A DNA stretch of 22,645 nucleotides, taken from positions 1 through 22,645 of the forward strand of contig JAZLDO010000064.1 in assembly GCA_045614825.1 (NCBI GenBank). Direction: 5' to 3'. Below, one piece after another: positions 6,171-13,941 of the stretch; position 1 is the first letter of the stretch, and each line of letters begins with the position of its first letter. Under the pieces are notes generated by a model. The model did not search any database, was not told the origin of the DNA, and was given only the letters and a program-made list of their open reading frames with translations. Origin of the DNA: Aphodosoma sp045614825. GTDB taxonomy: Bacteria; Bacteroidota; Bacteroidia; Bacteroidales; Paludibacteraceae. The position numbers and the translations under genes were made by a program.

Positions 6171-7465
6171 TGAACATAATAGGGACATATAATAATACTA
6201 AATCCATTCTATCACAAACGATAGAATGGATTAATGTATTATCAGCTATGTACTTAGCAGTCACATTAATATTACCATTTGATTATCAACATCCTGCATT
6301 ATACGCATATTTCACATCTGTTGGTTTAGACATAATTATCAATAAACGACACGCAAATGTAAAATGGGATAAAACGAAATGGACATTCGCTGCCATGATA
6401 TTATTTTATCTATGTATTTGGATTTGGCACCCATTTGAAGAAACTAATTTACCTTATTTTCAAACAACAACAGAAAAAAGAATTGGCTTATTAATTATGG
6501 GGATATTAGGTCTATTTACAAACATTAACCCCAAATTAAAACCTCAACTTTTAGCTATTCCAATAATGTCAACTGGCATTATACTTATACTTTATATACT
6601 ATACCAAATTGATTTCAAGTTCTCTACATTCGATTCCTTTCAAACATACCAACTTACTATAGCAAACTATAGAAGTCAAATAATGCATATTTCACACATG
6701 AACTTTAATCTATATATGAATTGTGGTCTTATATTTGGCTTTTATGGAATAACTCAAAATAATAAATTGAAAGAAAAAGTAATTTATTCTTTCTTTATGC
6801 TATTGTCTGCCTTGATAATAATAACGTCAGAAGGAAGAATAGGCATATTCACTACTTTAATAATAATCTGCATATTAGCCTATTATTACACATATAAAAA
6901 GAACAAATATTTACTTATACCATTCATAGTACTATCAATTTTAACCACACATCTCATTTTTACAAATAACTATAGAGCAGAAGATTTTCAAAAAAATCAA
7001 AATCCTCGATTATATATTTGGAATGAAGCAATTAAAATGATAAAAGAAAAACCTATGTTCGGATACGGCATCAGTGATGGTCGCACTACGTTAGTAAATA
7101 AATTATTTGAAAATAATGACTTAAATAACGAATTTTTAATTCCTTGGTTTATAGACTTCCCTGATTACAACAAATATAGTCTACATGCACACAACATTTT
7201 TTTGGAATCACTAATTGAATTCGGTATAATCGGACTTATTCTAATAACCTGTATTTTATTTTTACCAATAATACTAACAAGAGGGAAAAAACAATTACTA
7301 CTATCCCTTTTTATATTGATTTTTACATTACAAGGTCTAACCGAAAGTTATGGTTCTCACTTATCTATATTCATTTTATCTTGGTTCTTGTATATCATAA
7401 CATTATCACCTACTTCCGAACCAAATAGTGAATCTGCAAATAAACAAATAACAAATAATATTTAA
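6170..7465 (+). CDS. O-antigen ligase / polysaccharide polymerase-like membrane protein
   Basis: The 431-aa protein has about ten to twelve hydrophobic segments and fits the O-antigen ligase (WaaL/Wzy_C) family. Key features are TSEGRIG near 219-225, the loop that starts NPRLYIWNEAIKMI (278-291) with KPMFGYG (294-300), and SLHAHNIFLE (337-346) with the conserved histidine, followed by closing helices. Such proteins join or polymerise undecaprenyl-linked glycans on the periplasmic face of the inner membrane. Sequence alone does not separate ligase from polymerase. It starts on the last base of the metK stop. Its 3' end overlaps the last gene of the opposite-strand glycosyltransferase operon by 56 bp. 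Sampled rows of the coding strand are low in G and rich in A/T and C, like the polysaccharide region and unlike metK. Confidence 0.85.
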   Translation: MNIIGTYNNTKSILSQTIEWINVLSAMYLAVTLILPFDYQHPALYAYFTSVGLDIIINKRHANVKWDKTKWTFAAMILFYLCIWIWHPFEETNLPYFQTTTEKRIGLLIMGILGLFTNINPKLKPQLLAIPIMSTGIILILYILYQIDFKFSTFDSFQTYQLTIANYRSQIMHISHMNFNLYMNCGLIFGFYGITQNNKLKEKVIYSFFMLLSALIIITSEGRIGIFTTLIIICILAYYYTYKKNKYLLIPFIVLSILTTHLIFTNNYRAEDFQKNQNPRLYIWNEAIKMIKEKPMFGYGISDGRTTLVNKLFENNDLNNEFLIPWFIDFPDYNKYSLHAHNIFLESLIEFGIIGLILITCILFLPIILTRGKKQLLLSLFILIFTLQGLTESYGSHLSIFILSWFLYIITLSPTSEPNSESANKQITNNI

Positions 7466-8309
7466 ATTTTGGCAAATTTATGAGTTTTGAGTAATAAGAA
7501 AATGTCTCCATCACATGTTTTTTAGAAAAACCCCTTTTCAATAAACTCAAACAAAAACGTCTTAATTGTTTACGTTCTATGGCACATATATTGTGCCATT
7601 TTTTTTTATTCTCTACAATCATCACAGCCAAGTTTTTTTCATATTTAAAAAAAACTTTCATCAGATTTTCATAGTATCTTTTATCTATATTTCCTAAAGA
7701 AAAATGCTTTAATCGTATATTATCATACATTACATAATTCTGATAACCATAAAAATAACTCTGCATTGTTATATCGAAATCATACCCATGAAAACCTGAG
7801 ATTTCTTCATCAAAAGCTATTTTATCAAAAAGTTGTTTCCTCATTGCAAGAAAAACTCCATCTAATAAAACTACAGGCAAAAACTTTTCTTTATTTCCAC
7901 TAGGCAAACATCGTTGTTCAAAAAATAATTCACCTTTATTATTTTTAATTCCTTGAATAATATTCATTTTTTTTGCAGGTCGATAAAACGACCAAGGGGC
8001 TGGTATTCGAGTAACAATATCACTACCCGCTAATCCCACAACACCTGTTTCTGTACAAGAAAGAATCTCCTTCAACTCTCTTCCCCAACCAATCTCATCA
8101 CAAACAAACTCAACATCTTCATGCAAAAAACAAATGTACGGATACTTTGCTTTTTGTACTCCAATATTATAAGCTTGAAATATCGAAAATTGATTATCCG
8201 AATTATCAATCACAACCAATTCATACTCAACTCCAATAGTAGCAGAAATACTATATTGCAAAGCTAAAGGAATATTATTGGAACGAGAACAAATAATTAT
8301 CGAAATCAT
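7410..8309 (-). CDS. GT2-fold glycosyltransferase (Glyco_tranf_2_5-like)
   Basis: This 299-aa protein has a family 2 glycosyltransferase fold: an N-terminal nucleotide-binding strand MISIIICSRS, VVIDNS (32-37), HEDV (63-66) in place of a plain DxD, LDGVF (149-153) and FHGYDFD (173-179). The spacing fits the family that Pfam calls glycosyltransferase-like 2_5, which transfers sugars onto surface glycans from nucleotide-sugar donors. No membrane helix is evident, so it probably works at the cytoplasmic face. It is the last gene of the minus-strand operon, with a 5-bp gap from the upstream GT2. It overlaps the ligase gene tail-to-tail, and no terminator is visible at its 3' end. Donor and acceptor are unknown. 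Confidence 0.85.
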   Translation of the reverse strand: MISIIICSRSNNIPLALQYSISATIGVEYELVVIDNSDNQFSIFQAYNIGVQKAKYPYICFLHEDVEFVCDEIGWGRELKEILSCTETGVVGLAGSDIVTRIPAPWSFYRPAKKMNIIQGIKNNKGELFFEQRCLPSGNKEKFLPVVLLDGVFLAMRKQLFDKIAFDEEISGFHGYDFDITMQSYFYGYQNYVMYDNIRLKHFSLGNIDKRYYENLMKVFFKYEKNLAVMIVENKKKWHNICAIERKQLRRFCLSLLKRGFSKKHVMETFSYYSKLINLPKFKYYLLFVYLQIHYLVRK

Positions 8310-8314
8310 AATTA

Positions 8315-9112
8315 TTACTTCATATGCAAATTTAAACCCCTTTCACATTGAACCTTACCTTCTCCCTGCTTCCTTATCATCATAGCTTTATTTTCAGAAA
8401 ATTCCACCCAATTTTCCTTGTGATACAAATGATACAACACCGCTCTATTACGGACACTATAAAATTCAAAGCCTTTAGCTTTTAATCTCCAATTTATATC
8501 AGAATCTTCACCAACACAAGGCTTTATATAATCTTCATCAAATCCATTAATTGACATAATTACCTCTTTTGAAAATGACATATTACAACCTATCAAACGC
8601 TTAGCTTTATGAATTTCCTTATTTAAGAAAAACGGAACAAATATACCATCTTCCACTTGTTTCGCTCCTGAAACAAAAATATATCTTATCATGGCACAAC
8701 CTATTTTTGATAAAGCAATTGTACCATCCATAATTTTTTCAGTTATTGCTTTAAGCAATTTTACGCGACGTCCTAACAAAATTCTATCGGATTTAGCATA
8801 GCGAAGATGCATTTCAACAAAACGACGATGAACAACGCAATCACCATCAATAAAAATCAACCACTCATTTTTTGCAGCTAAAATTGCACGATTTAATGCT
8901 CGATTTTTACGCCAACCCACATCGGGTTGTGTCAAATGTTGATATTCACAAAACCAATCATATTGCTCCATAAAACGATGCATCTCATCACACTCACCAT
9001 CTTCTGAAATAATTATTTCAAAATCTTTAAATGTCTGACAACGCAACGACTCTAAAACCCAAAATAGAGCCTTAGTATTCTTATATACAGATATTATTAT
9101 TGTTGCTTTCAT
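8315..9112 (-). CDS. GT2 glycosyltransferase with galactosyltransferase-type C-terminal region
   Basis: The 265-aa protein has a GT-A fold. It shows MKATIIISVYKN, SEDG (36-39), GWRKNRALNRA (66-76), the metal-binding DGD (89-91), and a C-terminal acceptor/catalytic segment FDEDY...GEDSDINWRLKAKG with the Glu-Asp pair near 202-203. The GWRKNxALN and GEDxDxxWR pair is typical of GT2 enzymes with a Glyco_transf_7C module, such as chondroitin-synthase-like and galactosyltransferase-like proteins. It lies in the middle of the operon, 1 bp after the upstream GT2-kinase gene, so translational coupling is likely. It presumably adds one sugar of the surface polysaccharide repeat unit; which sugar is not visible. 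Confidence 0.88.
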   Translation of the reverse strand: MKATIIISVYKNTKALFWVLESLRCQTFKDFEIIISEDGECDEMHRFMEQYDWFCEYQHLTQPDVGWRKNRALNRAILAAKNEWLIFIDGDCVVHRRFVEMHLRYAKSDRILLGRRVKLLKAITEKIMDGTIALSKIGCAMIRYIFVSGAKQVEDGIFVPFFLNKEIHKAKRLIGCNMSFSKEVIMSINGFDEDYIKPCVGEDSDINWRLKAKGFEFYSVRNRAVLYHLYHKENWVEFSENKAMMIRKQGEGKVQCERGLNLHMK

Positions 9113-9113
9113 A

Positions 9114-10577
9114 CTATTTTTGATGTTTATGCCAACGATATTTTTGAACTAATTCTACACATTCCGCCTCATCAAAACCTCTCTCTTTAGCATATTCTTG
9201 TGCCATAATTTTCAATGCTGCAGGTTCAACATTCAAACGTTCAAAACCACGACACCCCTTATCCATATCAATTCTGCCAAACGACATACGATTAAGATCG
9301 ACCAATTCAAATTGAGGTTCTCCACCCACCACATCAAGCAATATATTGCCACCCGAATAATCAAGCGGATAAATACCAGCCTCATGCATCTTTGCAGTCA
9401 TGCACCCTACATGTCGCAAATAGAGTTCTCTGTTCTCTAATTCTACATTATCAATAACATCGTAAAAAGTATGGCGACAAGAACTTTTTTGTGATATATA
9501 ATAACTACGCGAAAAGAGCAAACCACAACGCTCGGTATAATAAGCAATTGGTGTAGGGGACTTTATACCTAAACAATTTAATTTTTCTGCATATTCGAAA
9601 GAGCGTTGAGCCTTTGATTTACGAAAAACACCATACGCCAAACGATTGACCAAATTAGGAACAGCAAACGATTTCACTACCACATCAACATCGCTAAAGG
9701 TCATATCTCGCAATTCATTACGACGGCTATGAATCACTCTACCCTCTTTATTTATCCACCTCATAGGCAGAGACTTCACCCAATATACCAAAGCTTTATA
9801 TTCATCTGACATCCTTACTTTTCGAGGATGAACCATTCGATTGATACAATTTATAAATTTCGACCAGCTACGTCTATGTCGCAAAGGTCCACCCAATTCA
9901 CGCTCAAAAAACTCAGGATGCAATCTATTTAGTGTATCTATTACATCAAATTTAAGATGTCGATTAGTAGCACGTTTGGATGTTGCACGAACACGATAAA
10001 AAAATTCTATTTCTGGTAAACGCACAACCTTACCTCCATCCTTGAGAACAGAAATCCAAAAAGCCCAATCTTCGCGCGTCTTTATTTCATTGCAATAGCC
10101 GCCTACTCGCTCCCAATCATACTTACGAAACAGAGCACAAGTGTCGATTATATTCTTACGAGCCAATAAATTCAACGAAAACTCAGGCAACTTCCATTCT
10201 CCCTCTTTATCTCCAAAATACTCAGCCCGAGGCGCAACCACTTTCACTTCTGCATCAGAAAGCATAACAGCCATAGCTCGAGAAATAAATGTTGATGCAA
10301 TCTTATTATCTGAGTCAACTGGCAAAATAAACTCACCTTTAGCCAATGATATTGCATAGTTACGAGCTACACATGCCCCTGCGTTCTGTTGCGAATAAAC
10401 TCTCACTCGGTTATCTCTCAACGCATATTCTTCCAATATTTGCAAGGAACTATCTTTAGAACCATCATTCACACAAATCACCTCTATATCAACATATTCC
10501 GATGCCAATATAGAATCTAATGCTTCAGCAATATATTTTTCTGAATTATATACAGGTACAATTACAGATACAAGCAT
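9114..10577 (-). CDS. Fusion of GT2 glycosyltransferase and lipopolysaccharide kinase-like domain
   Basis: The protein has 487 aa and two domains. Residues 1 to about 225 are a GT2 enzyme: VSVIVPVYNSEKYIAEALDS (3-22), CVNDGS (35-40), NAGACVARN (65-73), metal-binding DSD (88-90) and TRED (167-170). Residues from about 285 to 475 resemble the Kdo/WaaP/InaA lipopolysaccharide kinase family: VVVKSF (299-304) with a candidate ATP lysine, KMHEAGIYPLDYSGGNILL (396-414) with the catalytic-loop Asp406 and Asn411, and FELVDLNR (423-430) with the metal-binding Asp427. The protein would add a sugar and phosphorylate a sugar on the same glycan or on lipid A/core. The reading frame is continuous, and both halves keep their catalytic residues. 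It sits 3 bp after the upstream GT2 gene. Confidence 0.85.
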   Translation of the reverse strand: MLVSVIVPVYNSEKYIAEALDSILASEYVDIEVICVNDGSKDSSLQILEEYALRDNRVRVYSQQNAGACVARNYAISLAKGEFILPVDSDNKIASTFISRAMAVMLSDAEVKVVAPRAEYFGDKEGEWKLPEFSLNLLARKNIIDTCALFRKYDWERVGGYCNEIKTREDWAFWISVLKDGGKVVRLPEIEFFYRVRATSKRATNRHLKFDVIDTLNRLHPEFFERELGGPLRHRRSWSKFINCINRMVHPRKVRMSDEYKALVYWVKSLPMRWINKEGRVIHSRRNELRDMTFSDVDVVVKSFAVPNLVNRLAYGVFRKSKAQRSFEYAEKLNCLGIKSPTPIAYYTERCGLLFSRSYYISQKSSCRHTFYDVIDNVELENRELYLRHVGCMTAKMHEAGIYPLDYSGGNILLDVVGGEPQFELVDLNRMSFGRIDMDKGCRGFERLNVEPAALKIMAQEYAKERGFDEAECVELVQKYRWHKHQK

Positions 10578-10580
10578 ACA

Positions 10581-11291
10581 TCAAATCTTATCAAAACCTT
10601 TTGTATATTTAATCCAATAATATTTCAAAGGATTGGTATATTTCAATAATTTCCACGGACGGCTACTATGAGGTCGATGCAACACTCTATCCGACATCAA
10701 AATAATATTATTAAATCCCAATTCAATACTTTTATGAGAAATAAAAACGTCATACCAATTCCTTGTAGGATCAAGACGATGAAAATCGTATGACTTCAAA
10801 AACTCATTACTCAACAACGTACAACAAAAACTAATACGCTTTTTCGTCACTTTATCTTCATTACCCCATTTTTGTGCAAATAAATAAGGAAAATTAACCA
10901 CACCACTTTCGTCAATCGTTACCGAAGCCACCAAACCAACACCATCCGCTACCCTATGATTCAACTGCACGAAAGTATCCTTATTTACAACCACATCCGA
11001 TTCTACAACAACCAAATGTTCATCTTTTTCAATTGCAAGCTCTTGAGCTTTCTGCAAAATATATCTATAATTAGGAGAAGGCGTATCAATAACATCTGAC
11101 AAATGCACTATTTCAAAATTCAATTCTCCTGCCAAACAATCCAATTGTTGAGCAGTTTCACTATCTGAAAAATCGTCATAAACAACATACTTACAATGCT
11201 GCCTATCTATGCTATCCATCACAGAACGAATCGTTTGCTCTGTAAGATTGATAGAATTTTTCACTGGTGTTATAATTAATAAATCTTTCAT
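10581..11291 (-). CDS. GT2-like glycosyltransferase
   Basis: The 236-aa protein begins MKDLLIITPVKNSINLTEQT, a typical GT2 start, followed by VVYDDFSDSE and a DxD-like ESDVVV (97-102). A HRPHSSRP segment near the C-terminus may bind acceptor. It probably transfers one sugar in the surface glycan pathway. An upstream in-frame ATG at 11306 would add MEIKE. I chose 11291 because its ATG overlaps the wzi stop codon as ATGA, the usual form of translational coupling, and because the GT2 core then starts at residue 3. Family membership is clear from the start and DxD; the C-terminal half is less conserved, so donor and acceptor are open. Confidence 0.8.
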   Translation of the reverse strand: MKDLLIITPVKNSINLTEQTIRSVMDSIDRQHCKYVVYDDFSDSETAQQLDCLAGELNFEIVHLSDVIDTPSPNYRYILQKAQELAIEKDEHLVVVESDVVVNKDTFVQLNHRVADGVGLVASVTIDESGVVNFPYLFAQKWGNEDKVTKKRISFCCTLLSNEFLKSYDFHRLDPTRNWYDVFISHKSIELGFNNIILMSDRVLHRPHSSRPWKLLKYTNPLKYYWIKYTKGFDKI

Positions 11292-12778
11292 CTCTTTGAT
11301 TTCCATATCAATCCGCTACGCGAAACAGTCAACATTGCACCAAACGAATTGCCAAACTGCGTACCAAAATCTCCACCCACAGCAATTCCAAAATTAAGGT
11401 TCCAAGCCTGTGGCACTAACCTTTGCACCGAACAATAAATCGAATTATTATAGCTTCGCATAGGTAAGTCGTACGTACCAAAATTGCTTGAATGACTATA
11501 GCGTACTAAATAATTAAACCCATAAATATCCCCTTTCAAAGCAACATGATGCGTAAAAGTACGATTATTTTCTGTCGTACTCGAATTACCATAAATAGGC
11601 GAAGTAATAAACGGATTCCCAATAGTACGACCAAAATAACTCCACCCCTGCGAATAAATTATATTATTAAAATAATTATCTTTCCCCCCCAAAATAATTC
11701 CATCCATATCATGACACGGACCTGATTGATCAACAGTAGCAAAAAATTCATATGTCAATGCCTTAATAAACGGCCAATCCGATTGTTTTACCGCCACCCC
11801 CCACAATCCATCTACGGAATTTTTAGCATTCCACATATAGCGAATCGGACCATCTTCAAACAGGGACTGCCAATAACAATTCACGTGCCAACCACCATAT
11901 TTCACCTCAACACCCAACATCTGCGATCCTATATGATTACCCATAGCATTTATCTGATCATTACCCATTACACCACCTGACGAAGCCTTAAAAATAGTCC
12001 ACCAATCACGCAAAGATGAACCCAAGTCTCCATACACATCCGAAATACCACCCCATTGTGTCGCATGATGAAACTCATAATTTATGTTTACAGGCAACTT
12101 TCCTCCTAATCTAACTCCCAAATACTTATGATGTAATAATGATTGTCGTGTGCCAACATTATCCACAAACCCCCCATGCGTAATACCTCCCTTTATCTCC
12201 ATATACCCATACGTAAACGGAAAAGCTGTATATTTATCAATACCAACCGACACACGAGGCATCGAAGGAGCATTTCGAGAAAACAAAAAACCACCCGACG
12301 ACAACTCATAATCCTGATTCCCGACATCAAAAGGCTTAACTCCCACAGTAACATCAAAGCACCACAACCGAGCATGAGCATACAACTTCACTACCTGTCC
12401 CCTAAAACCATCAATATCAACACCTCCCAATAAATCAATTCCATACGAATAATCCCACCAACGAGCCGAGCGCACAGCCTCTTTATCCATGCCAACTCGC
12501 AAATAAGCACCATACGGAGCAACCGACACCACTCCATCTATATTCGTAGACAACCAAAATGGAGCAAACCTACCCGACGACGCCACACCTGCAAACTCAC
12601 CCAAATAAGATAATGTATCTCTACAATTATCCACCGAATCCATAGGCAAAGGCCAAGCCTTCCAAGCCCAACCTCCAATCGAATAAGACAATAAAAATAA
12701 TAATAAACAGAATCGACGAACTTCAACCATCAACTTACATAAATCAAAATTCCCCTTTCCCCATTCCTCATTCCTCAT
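11288..12778 (-). CDS. Capsule assembly Wzi family outer-membrane protein
   Basis: The protein has up to 496 aa, with an N-terminal export signal (core FCLLLFLLSYSIGGWA) and then an extended beta-barrel pattern rich in aromatic and glycine residues. Early sections such as GEFAGVASSGRFAPFWLSTN and the overall length match the Wzi/Caps_assemb_Wzi family. In E. coli, Wzi anchors capsule polysaccharide at the cell surface; in Bacteroidetes this family sits in capsule and O-glycan loci. The ATG at 12778 overlaps the upstream stop (ATGA) and has AGGAGGG 7 nt ahead, which favours it. The ATG at 12730 (MVEVRRFCLL) gives a cleaner signal peptide, and the 16 extra residues are partly encoded by GAATGAG-type low-complexity repeats. 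Either start is possible. Confidence 0.82.
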   Translation of the reverse strand: MRNEEWGKGNFDLCKLMVEVRRFCLLLFLLSYSIGGWAWKAWPLPMDSVDNCRDTLSYLGEFAGVASSGRFAPFWLSTNIDGVVSVAPYGAYLRVGMDKEAVRSARWWDYSYGIDLLGGVDIDGFRGQVVKLYAHARLWCFDVTVGVKPFDVGNQDYELSSGGFLFSRNAPSMPRVSVGIDKYTAFPFTYGYMEIKGGITHGGFVDNVGTRQSLLHHKYLGVRLGGKLPVNINYEFHHATQWGGISDVYGDLGSSLRDWWTIFKASSGGVMGNDQINAMGNHIGSQMLGVEVKYGGWHVNCYWQSLFEDGPIRYMWNAKNSVDGLWGVAVKQSDWPFIKALTYEFFATVDQSGPCHDMDGIILGGKDNYFNNIIYSQGWSYFGRTIGNPFITSPIYGNSSTTENNRTFTHHVALKGDIYGFNYLVRYSHSSNFGTYDLPMRSYNNSIYCSVQRLVPQAWNLNFGIAVGGDFGTQFGNSFGAMLTVSRSGLIWKSKR

Positions 12779-13755
12779 TTCATATCCCTCCTATATATCT
12801 TTTTCACAAACGAACCATCCTGACATTGACCTAATCCCCAATACAAATCACCACCATACTCAAACGCAATCATATTCTCCGCAGCCTGCTGCATACACCC
12901 CAAAGTCAACCATTCATCATTTCGAATATCATAAACAATTATAGTCTCATAAAAATGCTCTCGAGTTTCAGTTCCCCCAAAATAACGCCCTCCCAACACA
13001 TAAATAAAATCATCAATAGCAACCGAAGAAGCAAATATTCTACCTTTAAAGGGTAATTTCGAACACCCTACAAGTTCTTTTTTCTCCCAATCATATCGCC
13101 ACCAATCATTACGCATCTCAATACCATAACCAGAACCGAAATAAATACAATCATTAACCTTAGCCCCAACAACTTCAGCACGAACCAACAACCCAGACAA
13201 CCTATCAACCAACTCCCACTTATCATTAGAAACCTCATACCTATAAACATTCTTCTTAAAATTATCAGCAAACCCCAAGGCCAAATAAATATATCCCTCA
13301 TCCTCCCAAACAATAGGAGCCACAACATCATCTGCTGGAAAATCAGCCAATTGCCTCCATTCCTTAGACAAAAAATCATACTCCCACCAATCACGCAAAA
13401 GAGCTTTATCCCCATAAGCTCGCCCACTAAAACCCAATCCCGCATACAACTTTGAGCCAACAACAATCGCCGTTGCATTCACACGAGACTTTATTGGCAA
13501 ATCTTCTTCTACAAAATTTCCCAAATCATCCATTGACGCAAACCTAAATTTTGTTGAAGGATTCTCCGCATCTCCACCCTCTTCACGCCCAAACAACACA
13601 TACAACGTATCATTATACACCACACTATTACCCGTAGCCAAACCAAAACCAACATCCCAACTATCAGTATGCGCCAACTCTGCATCTCGAAGCTCATAAC
13701 GCTCACAAGACACACAAACCAAAAGCAAAAACAATACAAAATACTTAAATTTCAT
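12775..13755 (-). CDS. Kelch-repeat (six-bladed beta-propeller) lipoprotein
   Basis: The 326-aa protein has a lipoprotein signal peptide MKFKYFVLFLLLVCVSC with acylated Cys17. Six kelch-type blades follow; examples are TLYVLFG, KLYAGLG, YIYLALG, CIYFGSG, FIYVLGG and DLYWGLG, each alternating with aromatic-rich strands such as WWEYDFLSKEW and IIVYDIRNDEW. Kelch propellers of this type include galactose oxidase-like and sialate mutarotase-like proteins, and here it may bind the surface glycan. It is probably anchored to the outer membrane. The frame stays open up to 13815, but the promoter -7 element is at 13774-13781, upstream of this ATG and inside that extension. The start is therefore at 13755. 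It is the first gene of the polysaccharide operon. Confidence 0.83.
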   Translation of the reverse strand: MKFKYFVLFLLLVCVSCERYELRDAELAHTDSWDVGFGLATGNSVVYNDTLYVLFGREEGGDAENPSTKFRFASMDDLGNFVEEDLPIKSRVNATAIVVGSKLYAGLGFSGRAYGDKALLRDWWEYDFLSKEWRQLADFPADDVVAPIVWEDEGYIYLALGFADNFKKNVYRYEVSNDKWELVDRLSGLLVRAEVVGAKVNDCIYFGSGYGIEMRNDWWRYDWEKKELVGCSKLPFKGRIFASSVAIDDFIYVLGGRYFGGTETREHFYETIIVYDIRNDEWLTLGCMQQAAENMIAFEYGGDLYWGLGQCQDGSFVKKIYRRDMK

Positions 13756-13773
13756 AATCCCAAAAATAACATA

Positions 13774-13805
13774 CAAAGATACAATTTTTTCTCTAAAACA
13801 CCAAA
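13774..13805 (-). promoter_or_regulatory. Promoter of the kelch-wzi-glycosyltransferase operon
   Basis: On the minus strand TTTG (complement of 13802-13805), a 20-nt spacer and TATCTTTG (complement of 13774-13781) match the Bacteroidetes consensus exactly. Initiation near 13767 leaves a leader of only about 12 nt before the ATG at 13755. This is the only clear promoter seen for the six minus-strand genes. Confidence 0.82.
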
Positions 13806-13866
13806 CAAAAATCACATATCAAAAACACAAAACCATCACCCTATTCTCCATCCCCCAATTTAACAA

Positions 13867-13904
13867 TAATTATGAATTACAAATTATGAATTATGAATTA
13901 AAAT
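13867..13904 (+). repeat. Degenerate TGAATTA-type tandem repeat
   Basis: AATTATGAATTACAAATTATGAATTATGAATTA-like units lie between the two divergent promoters and run up to the -7 element of the FKBP gene. The -33 position of that promoter falls inside this repeat. Confidence 0.7.
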
Positions 13905-13907
13905 TCG

Positions 13908-13915
13908 TACCTTTG
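13908..13915 (+). promoter_or_regulatory. -7 element of the FKBP operon
   Basis: TACCTTTG fits TAnnTTTG and is 26 nt before the ATG at 13942. The expected -33 TTG is not clear; the position holds TTATG inside a low-complexity repeat, so this promoter may be weak or regulated. Confidence 0.6.
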
Positions 13916-13941
13916 CAAGTCAAATTTTAAACTAAAAAACA

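Noticed and set aside
8315..12778. A novel defence or mobile system among the minus-strand genes
   Set aside because: Each gene shows glycosyltransferase or outer-membrane glycan features. No nuclease, toxin, transposase or integrase was seen, and no flanking att-like repeats.
13756..13815. 20-residue N-terminal extension of the kelch protein
   Set aside because: An exact-consensus promoter (-7 at 13774-13781) lies inside it, and the lipoprotein signal starts at 13755.
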